Source: Halomonas cupida
Lineage (GTDB): Bacteria > Pseudomonadota > Gammaproteobacteria > Pseudomonadales > Halomonadaceae
NCBI RefSeq assembly: GCF_900142755.1
Contig: NZ_FRCA01000002.1
Coordinates: 62,001-126,000, forward strand
Direction of reading: 5' to 3'
Length of the DNA stretch: 64,000 nt
This document shows, one piece after another, positions 37,750 through 46,766 of the stretch (positions are counted from its first letter, which is position 1; the number at the start of each line of letters is the position of its first letter). Position numbers and translations under genes: made by a program. The notes beneath the pieces are model-generated. The model ran no database searches. It worked only from the letters and a program-made list of their open reading frames with translations, and was not told the DNA's origin.

Positions 37750-38829
37750 TCAGGGCGCAGGATCGCGGCCCAGCGCAGTCAGAGCTTCATCAAGCTTTTC
37801 CTTGCCGCCAATGCTGTCGTAGAACTGTGGCCAGATACCGGTTGCCAGTTCAACCCATTCGCTCTCGTCGTTGGCTGGCTCGGTGATTTCCATACCGTAC
37901 TCATCGACCAGGCGTTGCTTGATCGCATCTTCCTGAGCCAGCAGGTATTCATAGCTATGCTCGGAGGCCTCGGCACCGGCTTCCAGCACGGCCTGCTGAT
38001 GTTCCTCGCTCAGGCTCTGGAACATCCCCTCACCAATGATCAGCGGCTCCATCGAGAACACATAGCAGCTGTCGGTGACGTACTTCTGCACCTCGTAGAA
38101 CTTCATGGCGTCGATGGTGATGTAGGGATTGTCCTGACCATCCACTACGCCTTGTTGCAAGGCGGTAAATGTCTCGGACCAGGCCAGCGGATTGGGATTC
38201 ACGCCCCAGGCTTGATAGGCAGCGATCATGATCTCGTTCTTGGGCACACGAATGACCAGACCATCGAGATCCTCCGGACTGGCTACCGGGTGCGCCGAAT
38301 TGGTCAACCGACGGCAGCCCGAGTAGGCCCATCCAAGGATACGCACACCAGCATCGCGCACGGTGTTGTCGACCATCTCCTGACCGATCTCTCCCTGGGT
38401 GAGAGTGCGGGCATCCTCGGGGCTACGAATCACATAGGGCAGAGTCATTACGCCGACCGAAGGTGAGAACGGCGTAATATTGTTGATGGCCAGCACCGAG
38501 AGGTCGAGCAAGCCCATGCTGGCGTTGTTGACGGTATCCTGCTCGCTGCCGAGCTGACCATTGGGGAACAGGTCGACAGTGATCTCGCCACCGGTCTTCT
38601 CTTCAATCAGGCTGGCAAAGGTACTACCCAGCTCATGCTGAGTACCGCCGGCGGCATCACCCAGCGCCATTTTCCAGGTGTCGGCACTGGCATGCGCGCT
38701 GACACCCAGCATCGCCATCACAACGGCACTGCTCAGGATGGTACGAGACAAGCTACCACCGCGACGCGTAACGTCAGGGCGACGTTCGGCGTTATCGCGA
38801 TGGCCTGTTGTGGAGGTTGTCGGACGCAT
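37750..38829 (-). CDS. TRAP transporter substrate-binding protein (DctP type), second TRAP system
   Basis: 359 residues. A basic leader precedes a signal segment (RTILSSAVVMAMLGVSAHASA) with a predicted cut before DTWKMALG. Mature DctP features: GGEITVDLFPNGQLGSEQDTVNNASMG, VASPEDLDGLVIRVPKNEIMIAAYQAWGVNPNPLAWSETFTALQQGVVDGQDNP, where R in IRVP is the usual carboxylate/sulfonate-contacting arginine. It does not look like the TeaA/UehA ectoine-binding clade. GGGAG precedes the ATG at 38829. The divergent MocR regulator suggests specific control; candidate substrates include taurine, other sulfonates or amino-acid-like compounds. Confidence 0.87.
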   Translation of the reverse strand: MRPTTSTTGHRDNAERRPDVTRRGGSLSRTILSSAVVMAMLGVSAHASADTWKMALGDAAGGTQHELGSTFASLIEEKTGGEITVDLFPNGQLGSEQDTVNNASMGLLDLSVLAINNITPFSPSVGVMTLPYVIRSPEDARTLTQGEIGQEMVDNTVRDAGVRILGWAYSGCRRLTNSAHPVASPEDLDGLVIRVPKNEIMIAAYQAWGVNPNPLAWSETFTALQQGVVDGQDNPYITIDAMKFYEVQKYVTDSCYVFSMEPLIIGEGMFQSLSEEHQQAVLEAGAEASEHSYEYLLAQEDAIKQRLVDEYGMEITEPANDESEWVELATGIWPQFYDSIGGKEKLDEALTALGRDPAP

Positions 38830-39145
38830 TCTGATCTCCCATCTTGTTGTACCGCCTGACCGGCGGTGATCTTGTGTTGGGTCATCCTGCTATCTTGAGC
38901 ACGCACAGTGACACCTGTGCCCTGCTCGCTTTCCCAGTCCACTTTCCTCCTGTGCGTCAACAGTCCATAGGGCCAGTGACTCCATATCGATTGGACCAGC
39001 CGAGGCCAGTACTCGACATGGAGTGAAAGCTGTAACAAGGTAGGAGAACAAGGAAATGTGAATTGATGATCGTACCGCCCCAAGACCGCCCCTTGCGGGC
39101 TGTTGCCAGCCCAATAACCACAATACTGATTAGTGAACCCCTGGA
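38830..39145. promoter_or_regulatory. Divergent control region between TRAP operon and MocR gene
   Basis: 316 bp. CAGTCCA occurs twice in the same orientation (38935-38941 and 38961-38967), and GGCCAGT twice (38971-38977 and 39004-39010); ACTCCAT (38979-38985) is complementary to ATGGAGT (39018-39024). Paired direct repeats are usual for MocR operators, so this is where I would expect binding. The exact site is not established. Confidence 0.4.
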
Positions 39146-40639
39146 ATGAGCGCTCCCCTGTTCCATCTCGACGCCAGTCGTCAGGAAAGTCTACAGTGCC
39201 AGCTCCGCGAGCAGATCGCGCGAGCGATTCTCGAAGGGCATCTGCCGCTTGAGGAGGCCCTCCCCTCCAGTCGTCGCCTGGCCAGAGAGCTCGGTGTGGC
39301 TCGCAATACCGTCATGCTGGCCTATGAACAGCTACTCGATGATGGCTATCTGGTGGCTCGCGAGCGCAGTGGCTACTTCGTCAACCCCGGCATCCTCGCT
39401 GGCCGGGTCCACAATGAGCCCACGGCCCCGCCCGTTCCCCCGACCGATGAGTTGGCCTGGGACTCGTTGCTGACCATGACGCCGTCGCACCAACGAACCA
39501 TCACCAAGCCTCGCGACTGGCTGCGCTATGACTACCCGTTTCTGTATGGCCAGCTCGATCCAGCACTGTTCCCTACTCAACACTGGCGGGAGTGCAGTCG
39601 TGATTCGGTGAGCGTTCCCGCGATTCGCTACTGGTCATCGGATCATCTCAGCGAAGATGATCCGCTGCTTATCGAACAGATTCACCAGCGCCTGCTGCCT
39701 CGTCGCGGTGTCTGGGCTCGCCCCGAGGAAATTCTGATCACCGTCGGGGCGCAACAGGCACTGTGGATCGCTGCCATGTTGATTCTGGGGCCCGGGCGCC
39801 GGTTGGCCATGGAAAATCCCGGCTATGTGGACATGGTCAATATTGCCCGGACATTCACCAACGACATTACTGCCATTGATGTCGACGACCACGGCCTGCT
39901 GCCGGACGAACGTCTGCAGGGTTGCCACCTGGCGTATGTCACCCCGAGCCATCAATCGCCTACCGGCGTCACCATGCCAATGGAGCGCCGCCGTATGCTG
40001 CTGGAGAGGGCCAGCAAGGGCAATTTCCTGATCATCGAGGACGACTACGAAAGCGAAACCAACTTCGTCGATAACCCTACTCCCGCCTTGAAGAGTCTGG
40101 ATAACGAAGGACGTGTCATCTATGTCGGTAGCCTATCCAAGACTCTGGCACCGGGCCTTCGCCTGGGATACATGGTGGCGCCCCCTGCTCTGATCCGCGA
40201 GGCCAGAGCGCTGCGCCGCCTGATGCTGCGTCATCCGGCCACCAACAACCAACGTGCCGTGGCCCTGTTCCTCGATCGGGGCTACCACGATGCGCTGTTG
40301 CGACAGTTGCGCCAGACCTACCAGCGCCGCTGGTTGATCATGCGGGAGGCACTGGACAAGCATATTCCTGAGCTGCGTACGCGCTCGACCTACGGCGGGT
40401 CCTGCTTCTGGCTGGAAGGACCGGAAACCCTGGATGCCTCTCGGCTATGTCAGTTGGCCCGAGAACACAGCATCCTCATCGAGCCTGGCGATCTGCATTT
40501 CCTCAATGACGAACGCCACAACATCTTTCGCATGGGCTTCTCGGCCATTGACGATGCCCGCATCGAGCCTGGCATCGAACGTCTCGCGACACTGGTACCC
40601 CAGGCCCTCGAAGCCCACCGCGAGCCCATCGACTCCTGA
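39146..40639 (+). CDS. MocR-type (GntR/aminotransferase fusion) transcriptional regulator
   Basis: 497 residues. N-terminal GntR winged helix (residues ~10-75: LQCQLREQIARAILEGHL, LPSSRRLARELGVARNTVMLAYEQLLDDGYLVARERSGYFV). The remainder is an aminotransferase class I fold, with the PLP lysine in YVGSLSKTLAPGLRLGYMVAP, plus AYVTPSHQSPTGVTMP and IIEDDYESE. It should use PLP to sense an amine or amino-acid derivative. Relatives with known roles include TauR (taurine), EnuR (ectoine), PdxR and GabR. It diverges from a TRAP operon ending in a universal stress protein, an arrangement resembling enuR-uehABC-usp, but no ectoine genes are in the window. Confidence 0.9.
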   Translation: MSAPLFHLDASRQESLQCQLREQIARAILEGHLPLEEALPSSRRLARELGVARNTVMLAYEQLLDDGYLVARERSGYFVNPGILAGRVHNEPTAPPVPPTDELAWDSLLTMTPSHQRTITKPRDWLRYDYPFLYGQLDPALFPTQHWRECSRDSVSVPAIRYWSSDHLSEDDPLLIEQIHQRLLPRRGVWARPEEILITVGAQQALWIAAMLILGPGRRLAMENPGYVDMVNIARTFTNDITAIDVDDHGLLPDERLQGCHLAYVTPSHQSPTGVTMPMERRRMLLERASKGNFLIIEDDYESETNFVDNPTPALKSLDNEGRVIYVGSLSKTLAPGLRLGYMVAPPALIREARALRRLMLRHPATNNQRAVALFLDRGYHDALLRQLRQTYQRRWLIMREALDKHIPELRTRSTYGGSCFWLEGPETLDASRLCQLAREHSILIEPGDLHFLNDERHNIFRMGFSAIDDARIEPGIERLATLVPQALEAHREPIDS

Positions 40640-40761
40640 ATCGCATGCCAGGCAGATAGCGACACAGTCACGGTACACCAAGGCCTTGAGATGCGAGCAT
40701 GTCGTCGTCTGGATCCCTGAGATTGGATGGTTTTCCTGCTCGGTCTTTCGCCCTCTCTTGA

Positions 40762-40804
40762 CTCCCAAAAAGGGAGAACCCATAATTCTCCCAAAAAGGG
40801 AGAA
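40762..40804 (+). promoter_or_regulatory. Two direct copies of a CTCCC-A5-GGGAG palindrome before higB
   Basis: The palindrome CTCCC-AAAAA-GGGAG occurs at 40762-40776 and again, extended to TTCTCCC/GGGAGAA, at 40786-40804. The two are 26 bp apart and the second ends three bases before the toxin ATG, also serving as its ribosome binding site. This is the expected position of an autoregulatory operator for the HigA antitoxin. Confidence 0.7.
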
Positions 40805-40807
40805 GGC

Positions 40808-41104
40808 ATGCGAGTCATTGCGAAGCGCACGTTGCGAGAGTTCTGGGAGCAAGGCTTTGAGTCTGCCGAAACACCTCTCACTGAGTGGTACAACATGATG
40901 CTGAAGGCGTCCTGGGCCACCCCTCAGGAACTGAAGACCGACATTCGTACAGCAAGCATCCTCAAGGGCGGACGAGTCGTCTTCAACATCGGCGGCAACA
41001 AGTATCGAATCATTGTGGCGATTCGATACACCCAACAGATTGCCTGGGTGCGCTTCGTTGGCACTCATGCCCAGTACGACAAGGTTGACGCGGAGACCAT
41101 ATGA
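40808..41104 (+). CDS. higB: HigB-type toxin (RelE/HigB mRNA interferase)
   Basis: 98 residues. Begins MRVIAKRTLREFWE and contains LLKGGRVVFNIGGNKYRI-like sequence (seen as ILKGGRVVFNIGGNKYRIIVAIRY) and WVRFVGTHAQYDKVD, the hallmark of the HigB_toxin family (PF09907). It would cleave mRNA at the ribosome. The ATG at 40808 overlaps the operator and gives the family N-terminus; a longer frame from 40727 was rejected. The toxin gene precedes and overlaps the antitoxin gene by four bases (ATGA), the usual higBA order. Confidence 0.9.
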   Translation: MRVIAKRTLREFWEQGFESAETPLTEWYNMMLKASWATPQELKTDIRTASILKGGRVVFNIGGNKYRIIVAIRYTQQIAWVRFVGTHAQYDKVDAETI

Positions 41105-41466
41105 TGAATATTCGACCCATTCGCAGCAACGCTGACCTTGAACAGGCTCTTGTGCGCATGGAGGAACTGTGGGCAGCAGAAGATGGAACGCCTGAAGCCG
41201 ACGAGCTGGATGTTCTGTCCATTTTGATCGAGAAGTATGAGGATGAGCACTATCCTATCGGGCCGTCTGATCCTATCGAGGCCATCAAGTTCCGTATGGA
41301 GCAGCAGGGGCTGACGCCGCGCGACCTGGAGCCCTATATTGGTTCAAGTGGCCGCGTGTCAGAAGTGCTGAACCGGAAGCGGAAACTTAGCCTTCGGATG
41401 ATCAAGCGACTCCATGATGGACTGAATATCCCGTATGAAAGTCTCATGGGCGAAGCTGCCGCATAG
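41101..41466 (+). CDS. higA: HigA-type antitoxin (XRE helix-turn-helix)
   Basis: 121 residues. An N-terminal segment (NADLEQALVRMEELW, LDVLSILIEKYEDEHYPIGP) likely wraps the toxin, and a C-terminal helix-turn-helix follows (FRMEQQGLTPRDLEPYIGSSGRVSEVLNRKRKLSLRMIKRLHDGL). It should neutralise HigB and bind the palindromes upstream of higB. ATGs at 41101 and 41104 are both possible; the first overlaps the higB stop. Confidence 0.9.
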   Translation: MMNIRPIRSNADLEQALVRMEELWAAEDGTPEADELDVLSILIEKYEDEHYPIGPSDPIEAIKFRMEQQGLTPRDLEPYIGSSGRVSEVLNRKRKLSLRMIKRLHDGLNIPYESLMGEAAA

Positions 41467-41483
41467 CCTATTGCTTGCGACTG

Positions 41484-42509
41484 CTACATTGACACCCGAC
41501 TGACGGGTGTCGAGAACGAGTTTCCCTCGGACGTTACCAGCCCCTGCAACTGCTGTATCAATTGATCGAAACGTGCTCCTCCACGGCCGATACATACCAG
41601 TGCCGAGCCGTTGGCAGACGCCGCATGGGCCCGCCAGACCAGGCGCGGTCCGCTCAACTGCAGACTGAACCAACCAACATGGTCATTGGAGTGACCCAGT
41701 ACAAAGCCCTTGGCGCGCAGCAATACGTCCAGATAATCGAGCAGTAGCGCCTCAAGCTCCTCCGTAGGCACCGGCTCACTGAAGCGTACTGCGCGGTGGC
41801 ACAGTCCATGGGCCAGACCGGCATGCCCGGGAACCGCAGATGGCGTGAGTGTAGAAGACGACGAGACCCTGGTCATGAACCTGGGGCCCTGGTCCCGCCC
41901 AGCGGCAGGCGCTTCGTGCCATGCGGATTCCTGCTGCTCAGCACTGTCAATATCGGGCTGGCACTCCATGGCAGCGTCAGGAGCCTGATCGCTCAACCAC
42001 TGCAGCACCGCCTGTTGCGCCTGCCCAGGCGGCAGACGATTGATCAGCACTCGGTGAGCCGCCGCGAGCTGAGCCTGCCACAGTTGCCCGACCTGAACAT
42101 CACCGGCCAGGTGACGGGCCTGACTGGCGTCGACCAACACCACCACTTCGGCCAACTCCATGCCCGGTGCCAGCCGCGCAATATCGGCAATTCGTTCGGG
42201 ATCGGCCACGCCACTGGCCTCGATGATCACTTGCGCTGGCCGCGACTTGAGCCGCAGAGCCTGCGACAGCTGCTCCACCAGAGAACCGCCCAGGGTGCAG
42301 CACATGCAGCCATTGGTCAGCGCCAGTACACGGTCATCGCGCCAGGCAATCGACTCCACGTCGACATTCACCGCTCCCACGTCATTGACGATGATCAGGG
42401 CGTCATCGACCTGTCCGGCCGCAATACATTGATTGAGGTAGCTGGTCTTACCGGCACCAAGAAATCCCGCAATGACCGTTACCGGCAGCTGTCGCTCAGT
42501 CACCGCCAT
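41484..42509 (-). CDS. CobW/COG0523-family GTPase (metallochaperone type)
   Basis: 341 residues. Walker A GFLGAGKTSYL near residue 15, the family metal motif C-x-C-C seen as GCMCC, and EASGVADPERI. The C-terminal CobW_C domain includes GLCHRAVRFSEPVP and RAKGFVLGHSNDHVGWFSLQL. COG0523 proteins deliver metals, usually zinc, to target enzymes. The start at 42509 (GGAGG upstream) overlaps the end of the amidohydrolase gene by 14 bp on the same strand, so it probably serves that metal-dependent hydrolase. A GACACCCG/CGGGTGTC stem lies inside its last codons (41491-41511) and may act as a terminator facing higA. Confidence 0.88.
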   Translation of the reverse strand: MAVTERQLPVTVIAGFLGAGKTSYLNQCIAAGQVDDALIIVNDVGAVNVDVESIAWRDDRVLALTNGCMCCTLGGSLVEQLSQALRLKSRPAQVIIEASGVADPERIADIARLAPGMELAEVVVLVDASQARHLAGDVQVGQLWQAQLAAAHRVLINRLPPGQAQQAVLQWLSDQAPDAAMECQPDIDSAEQQESAWHEAPAAGRDQGPRFMTRVSSSSTLTPSAVPGHAGLAHGLCHRAVRFSEPVPTEELEALLLDYLDVLLRAKGFVLGHSNDHVGWFSLQLSGPRLVWRAHAASANGSALVCIGRGGARFDQLIQQLQGLVTSEGNSFSTPVSRVSM

Positions 42510-44124
42510 GAACCCGCCCTCCGAGTACCGTGGCATGTACCTTGATATCGCGTAGCTCGGCCGGGGCAACCTGCAGGGGGTCCTGATCCAGCACCGCCAT
42601 GTCGGCATACTTGCCGACATCGAGGCTGCCGATCTTGTCATCCAGCCCCAGCGTCCAGGCCGCTCCCAGGGTAATCATCTCCAGCGCCTCACCTACGCTG
42701 ACGGCCTCGTGCTCACCCAGTTGTCGACCGCTGGCAGTACGCCGGTTGACCGCGCACCAGGCCGTGAACAACGGCCCGAGGGGCGTTACCGGGGCATCAC
42801 TATGAATCGCCACCGGAATGGACAGCCGGCGTGCCGATGCCAGCGGCTCGAGACGCTGACACCGCGATGGCCCCAGGGTACGTTGGTAATGGATATCACC
42901 CCAGTAGTAGAGGTGATTGGCAAACATGTTGAGGCACACACCCAGCCGAGCTGCTCGCCTGAGTTGCGCGTGATCGATGACCTGACAGTGCTGCAGGGTA
43001 TGACGATGATCGGCACGCGGCCACAGCGTCAGTGCCTGATCAATGGCATCCAGCATCAGTTCGACAGCTTCATCGCCGTTGGTGTGAATATGCAGTTGCA
43101 GGCCCGCCTGGTGATAGGCCTGTACCAGCTCGGTCAAGACCTCTGGAGCGGCATTCCACAACCCATTGGCATGCCCATCATGGTACCCGGGCCACTTCAG
43201 ACGCGCGGTATACCCCTGAATCGAGCCATCGGTCATCAGCTTGGCCAGGCCGAAATGCAATCGCTCATGACTGCGTGGCAGCGCCGCCTGCAGACGCGCG
43301 ATGCCCTCTTCAGCACTCCACTGCAGCACCCCCATGGCCGGCACCAGGCGCACCGGATAATCGACGCTGCGAGTGACCTCGACCATGGCATCGATAGCCT
43401 CGTCGGACATGGGGTTGTACAGGTCAGTGATCGTGGTCACCCCCGCCGCAGCGGCGATGGCACCATAACGACGCAGCACATGGGGAGAACTGACTTTCTC
43501 GAACAGGTTGTGGCCCAGAGCATCGAAGACCACAAACATCGCCGCCATTTCCTGCAACTCACCACTGGGAATGCCCTGCTCATCACACATGATTCCTTCG
43601 ACCCGCGGGCCGTCGAGAATACCGGCACGCTCGAGCATGGGGGTATTGACGGTCATGACGTGGAAGCTGGCATGCATCACCACCAGCGGGCGATCACAGA
43701 CCGCTTCATCCAGCTCTCGACGGGTCAGGCGTGTGCCTTCGAAGTACACCGGATCGAATCCCCAGGCAATCAGCGGCTCACCGGCAGGCAAGCAGGCAGC
43801 GTGCTCGCGCAGCCTCTCCTGCACCTGCTCCACACTCTTGAGTCCACTCCACTGCTTGCCATCGGCATCGTGGCGCGGGAAATACCCCAGATACAGGTAG
43901 TCCCACATTGCGCCTTCCAGGGCGTGACTGTGTCCTTCGACGAATCCCGGCATGATGACCTTGTCGGCGAAGCGCTCATCCCAGACACAGCCGTCTCCGC
44001 GGGGCATGGTGTCGACCTCACCAACGGCCAGAACACGATCGCCGTCCACGGCGATATGGGTCGCCTCGGGCTGCGAGGGATTCATGGTCAGGATGCGACG
44101 TGCAGGATAGACAGTGATACTCAT
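42496..44124 (-). CDS. Metal-dependent amidohydrolase (YtcJ-like)
   Basis: 542 residues, typical of the YtcJ group in the amidohydrolase superfamily. The H-x-H metal site is in VMPGFVEGHSHALEG, later ligands are HIHTNGDEAVE and HCQVIDHAQLRR, and the catalytic aspartate is in AIHSDAPVTPLGPLF. A C-terminal beta-sandwich segment reads LGLDDKIGSLDVGKYADMAVLDQDP. It hydrolyses an unidentified amide or cyclic amide. It overlaps the upstream symporter stop by one base (TGATG) and the downstream GTPase start by 14 bp, so the three are one tightly coupled operon. Confidence 0.88.
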   Translation of the reverse strand: MSITVYPARRILTMNPSQPEATHIAVDGDRVLAVGEVDTMPRGDGCVWDERFADKVIMPGFVEGHSHALEGAMWDYLYLGYFPRHDADGKQWSGLKSVEQVQERLREHAACLPAGEPLIAWGFDPVYFEGTRLTRRELDEAVCDRPLVVMHASFHVMTVNTPMLERAGILDGPRVEGIMCDEQGIPSGELQEMAAMFVVFDALGHNLFEKVSSPHVLRRYGAIAAAAGVTTITDLYNPMSDEAIDAMVEVTRSVDYPVRLVPAMGVLQWSAEEGIARLQAALPRSHERLHFGLAKLMTDGSIQGYTARLKWPGYHDGHANGLWNAAPEVLTELVQAYHQAGLQLHIHTNGDEAVELMLDAIDQALTLWPRADHRHTLQHCQVIDHAQLRRAARLGVCLNMFANHLYYWGDIHYQRTLGPSRCQRLEPLASARRLSIPVAIHSDAPVTPLGPLFTAWCAVNRRTASGRQLGEHEAVSVGEALEMITLGAAWTLGLDDKIGSLDVGKYADMAVLDQDPLQVAPAELRDIKVHATVLGGRVHGGD

Positions 44125-45608
44125 CAGGAAGCAGCTCCCTTGCTTAAATCAGACCTGGGTGCGCCGGCCACGCTCGACACTCTGGTGGCGGTCGTCCACG
44201 AGTTCAGGCTGACCGAACGACGACGCGACCAGAGCCACATCAATGGCAGGCAGGCGGTAAAGAACAACGCCGAGCCACCGAAGATCAACAGATAGGTCCC
44301 CCCTGTCAGCGATGGGACAATGGGAGCAACGATCATCAGTATGGGTAGGTTGACCAGTACGATGGCGAGGTTGAAGAAGGCCAGTTCCTTGGGTACCGAT
44401 GTCGAGAAGTCGGCATCCATCATGCGCAGCAGCAACAGGCCAGTACCAGTCGACCCGCAGCAGCAACCGAACGAGGTCAGAGCTCGCTCATGGCCCAGTT
44501 TTCCGCTCATGCGCCCGATCAACACACAACCAATCAGGCTGGCCACTGTCACCGCGATGCTGACCAGCAATACCGGCACCAACAAGGCATAGAGCACTGC
44601 AAACTGGATGCTCATCAGCGTCCCCACCACCATGAAGTCCACCGAACTCCCGGTAATGCGCTTGAGCGTTTCGTCATCGATACGATGGCCGAGACCGAGA
44701 CGGTCGATGATCATGCGCATCAGCACACAGACTCCCAGGCCATGCAGGAAGAACAGGTTATGGCTGAACAGCACGCCCAGCTTGATGCCCCAGGGTGACG
44801 CATCACCGATCACCCCCTGCATGAAGGTCAGCCATAGGTGAGTGATGACATAGGCGATCGCCAGCAGTCCCAGGTGGTAGGCCAGCGAATCCAGGTTTCC
44901 CGGGTGCGACACCATTCTGCCCATCGTTGGAGCCTGCGCCTCACCATCGTCAGCGGACGAGGTGAAGAACCCCAGCCTGAAACTGGCATCCAGTCGCGAG
45001 GCCTGGTTGGCATTGAAGCCCTTGCGGAGGTAACGCCGGGCAATGGGCACGCCAACGATGAATGCCATCAGGAATCCCAGCGACGCATAGATCATCCCAA
45101 CCTGGGCCGCATTGGCCACACCGTACTCGGTTTCCCAGATGCCACCATAGGTCAGTGCCTGCCCCGGCCCCTGAGTGAAGCCATGGGTCACGATGGCACC
45201 CAGCCAGGCACTGATATCGGAGCCAGTGACAATGTCATAGCCGGTGACGATCAGGTAACCGATCACCCCCTGCAACCCAAGACTGATGCTCCATGCCAGG
45301 GTCAGCCACATGCCTCCCCGCACAATACTTCCGCCACCCAACGCATCACTTTTCTGTGCCTTGCCGGTCAAGCACAACGACATGAAACTCAGGGTGAAGA
45401 AATGGAAGGTCAGAGTCGTGAAATCTCCCGGGGAATATCCCGGCAGCAGGTCGAAGGACAGCAACAGAAAACCCAACACCCCTCCGACGATACTGGCCGG
45501 GACCAGAGAAGCCCTCAGCCAGGGAACGCGGCTGCGCAGCACACTGCCCAGCCATAGCATCAGTGCCAACAGGGCGAAAGCAATCACCCCCTGGAAGGAA
45601 TCGTTCAT
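44124..45608 (-). CDS. GltS-like Na+:solute symporter (glutamate symporter family)
   Basis: 494 residues with about 11-12 helices. It resembles the sodium/glutamate symporter family: SLVPASIVGGVLGFLLL, GAIVTHGFTQGPGQALTYG, GVANAAQVGMIYASLGFLMAFIVGVPIARRYLRKGF, FMVVGTLMSIQFAVLY and SFGCCCGSTGTGLLLLRMMD, where the G-x-T-G hairpin is family-typical. It is first in an operon with an amidohydrolase and a COG0523 GTPase and diverges from a LysR gene, so it probably imports the hydrolase's substrate. The true substrate is unknown. Confidence 0.82.
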   Translation of the reverse strand: MNDSFQGVIAFALLALMLWLGSVLRSRVPWLRASLVPASIVGGVLGFLLLSFDLLPGYSPGDFTTLTFHFFTLSFMSLCLTGKAQKSDALGGGSIVRGGMWLTLAWSISLGLQGVIGYLIVTGYDIVTGSDISAWLGAIVTHGFTQGPGQALTYGGIWETEYGVANAAQVGMIYASLGFLMAFIVGVPIARRYLRKGFNANQASRLDASFRLGFFTSSADDGEAQAPTMGRMVSHPGNLDSLAYHLGLLAIAYVITHLWLTFMQGVIGDASPWGIKLGVLFSHNLFFLHGLGVCVLMRMIIDRLGLGHRIDDETLKRITGSSVDFMVVGTLMSIQFAVLYALLVPVLLVSIAVTVASLIGCVLIGRMSGKLGHERALTSFGCCCGSTGTGLLLLRMMDADFSTSVPKELAFFNLAIVLVNLPILMIVAPIVPSLTGGTYLLIFGGSALFFTACLPLMWLWSRRRSVSLNSWTTATRVSSVAGAPRSDLSKGAAS

Positions 45609-45683
45609 AGCAGCATCACCTGATCTGTTGTGGTTGTACGTCTCGGTGTCGCGTTCTGAGGCTAGGCCGACTATTGTTGCCTG

Positions 45684-45699
45684 TATAATATCAATTATA
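45684..45699. promoter_or_regulatory. LysR-type operator candidate TATAAT-ATCA-ATTATA
   Basis: A perfect 6-4-6 inverted repeat within AT-rich DNA, 26 bp before the LysR start and between the divergent symporter and lysR genes. It contains the T-n11-A pattern typical of LysR boxes and may also overlap a promoter -10. Confidence 0.5.
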
Positions 45700-45725
45700 T
45701 TTCATTCAATACTTTTGAGGCATCA

Positions 45726-46628
45726 ATGCGCATCGAGATACGCCACCTCCGTGCCTTCATCGAGGTCGCCGACTGTCTGCACTTCCGGCGTGCAGCAGAG
45801 CGCCTCAATGTGGCCCAGCCTGCGCTGAGCCGCACCATTGCTCAGTTGGAAGAAGCGGTTGGAGAGACATTGTTCAAGCGCAACAATCGTCAGGTGCAGT
45901 TGACCGAACCCGGTCGGGTAATGCTTGAGGAAAGCCATCAGATCCTCACCCTGCTCGAGCGCGCCGTGATCAAGACGCAACGTGCCGGACGAGGTGAGGT
46001 CGGGCGCCTGATCATTGGCTACACCGACTTTGCCATTACCGGGCGCCTGCCGATGATTCTCGACGACTTCCGCCACTGGCACCCGGACATCCATTTCGAC
46101 CTGAATTTCGGCTCCACGGCTCAGCAGATCAGTCATCTACAGAACAGGCACCTGGACTTCGGTTTTCTCACCGGTCCCAATTTGACCCCGGGCCTGGCCT
46201 CGCGTCCGATCCAGCGCGATCACTTCATTGCTGCGGTGAGCGAGCAGCACCCTCTGGCAACACGTAACAGCATTCGTCTGGAGGAACTGGCCCACGAACC
46301 ATTCATCGTCGGTACCACCCAGATGTGGCAACACTTTCGCAGGAAACTCGATGACATCTGCGCCAAGGCAGGCTTTCAGCCATACGTGGCCCAGGAGACC
46401 TTCAATAGTGAAACCATCTTTGGCTTCGTGGCATGCAATTTCGGTGTCACCGTGCACCTTGAATGCGCCAGCAACTACGTCAGAAAAGGCGTCAGGATAC
46501 TGCCGCTGAGTAACGTCGACGACAGTCTGGTAACGGAAATCGTCTGGCGTGATGAAAGCCTTTCCCCCGTCCAGAAAGCCTTTCTCGATAGACTCGAGGT
46601 CATGCTTCCGGCTCCCGAAGATATATGA
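45726..46628 (+). CDS. LysR-family transcriptional regulator
   Basis: 300 residues. N-terminal helix-turn-helix (MRIEIRHLRAFIEVADCLHFRRAAERLNVAQPALSRTIAQLEEAVGETLFKRNNRQVQLTEPG) and a periplasmic-binding-protein-like effector domain (LIIGYTDFAITGRLPMILDDFR, ATRNSIRLEELAHEPFI). GAGG lies before the ATG. It diverges from the symporter-amidohydrolase-GTPase operon, its likely target, and converges with the FAD enzyme gene at 46767. Confidence 0.92.
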   Translation: MRIEIRHLRAFIEVADCLHFRRAAERLNVAQPALSRTIAQLEEAVGETLFKRNNRQVQLTEPGRVMLEESHQILTLLERAVIKTQRAGRGEVGRLIIGYTDFAITGRLPMILDDFRHWHPDIHFDLNFGSTAQQISHLQNRHLDFGFLTGPNLTPGLASRPIQRDHFIAAVSEQHPLATRNSIRLEELAHEPFIVGTTQMWQHFRRKLDDICAKAGFQPYVAQETFNSETIFGFVACNFGVTVHLECASNYVRKGVRILPLSNVDDSLVTEIVWRDESLSPVQKAFLDRLEVMLPAPEDI

Positions 46629-46766
46629 CGCCGAAGGATGGAGGCTGGGCCCAGGGCCATACACAGGACCGTCGTGGCCACGAGGCGACAGCGCCCCAAA
46701 GACAGTTCCGATCAGGTCTGTCTCCAGGGCGCATTGGTCAGTGCCGTTCAGCGATCAGTGGTCGCT

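Noticed and set aside
35130-38829. Ectoine transporter teaABCD or uehABC-usp
   Set aside because: The operon layout fits, but the binding protein lacks the TeaA/UehA sequence character and no ectoine degradation genes are in the window.
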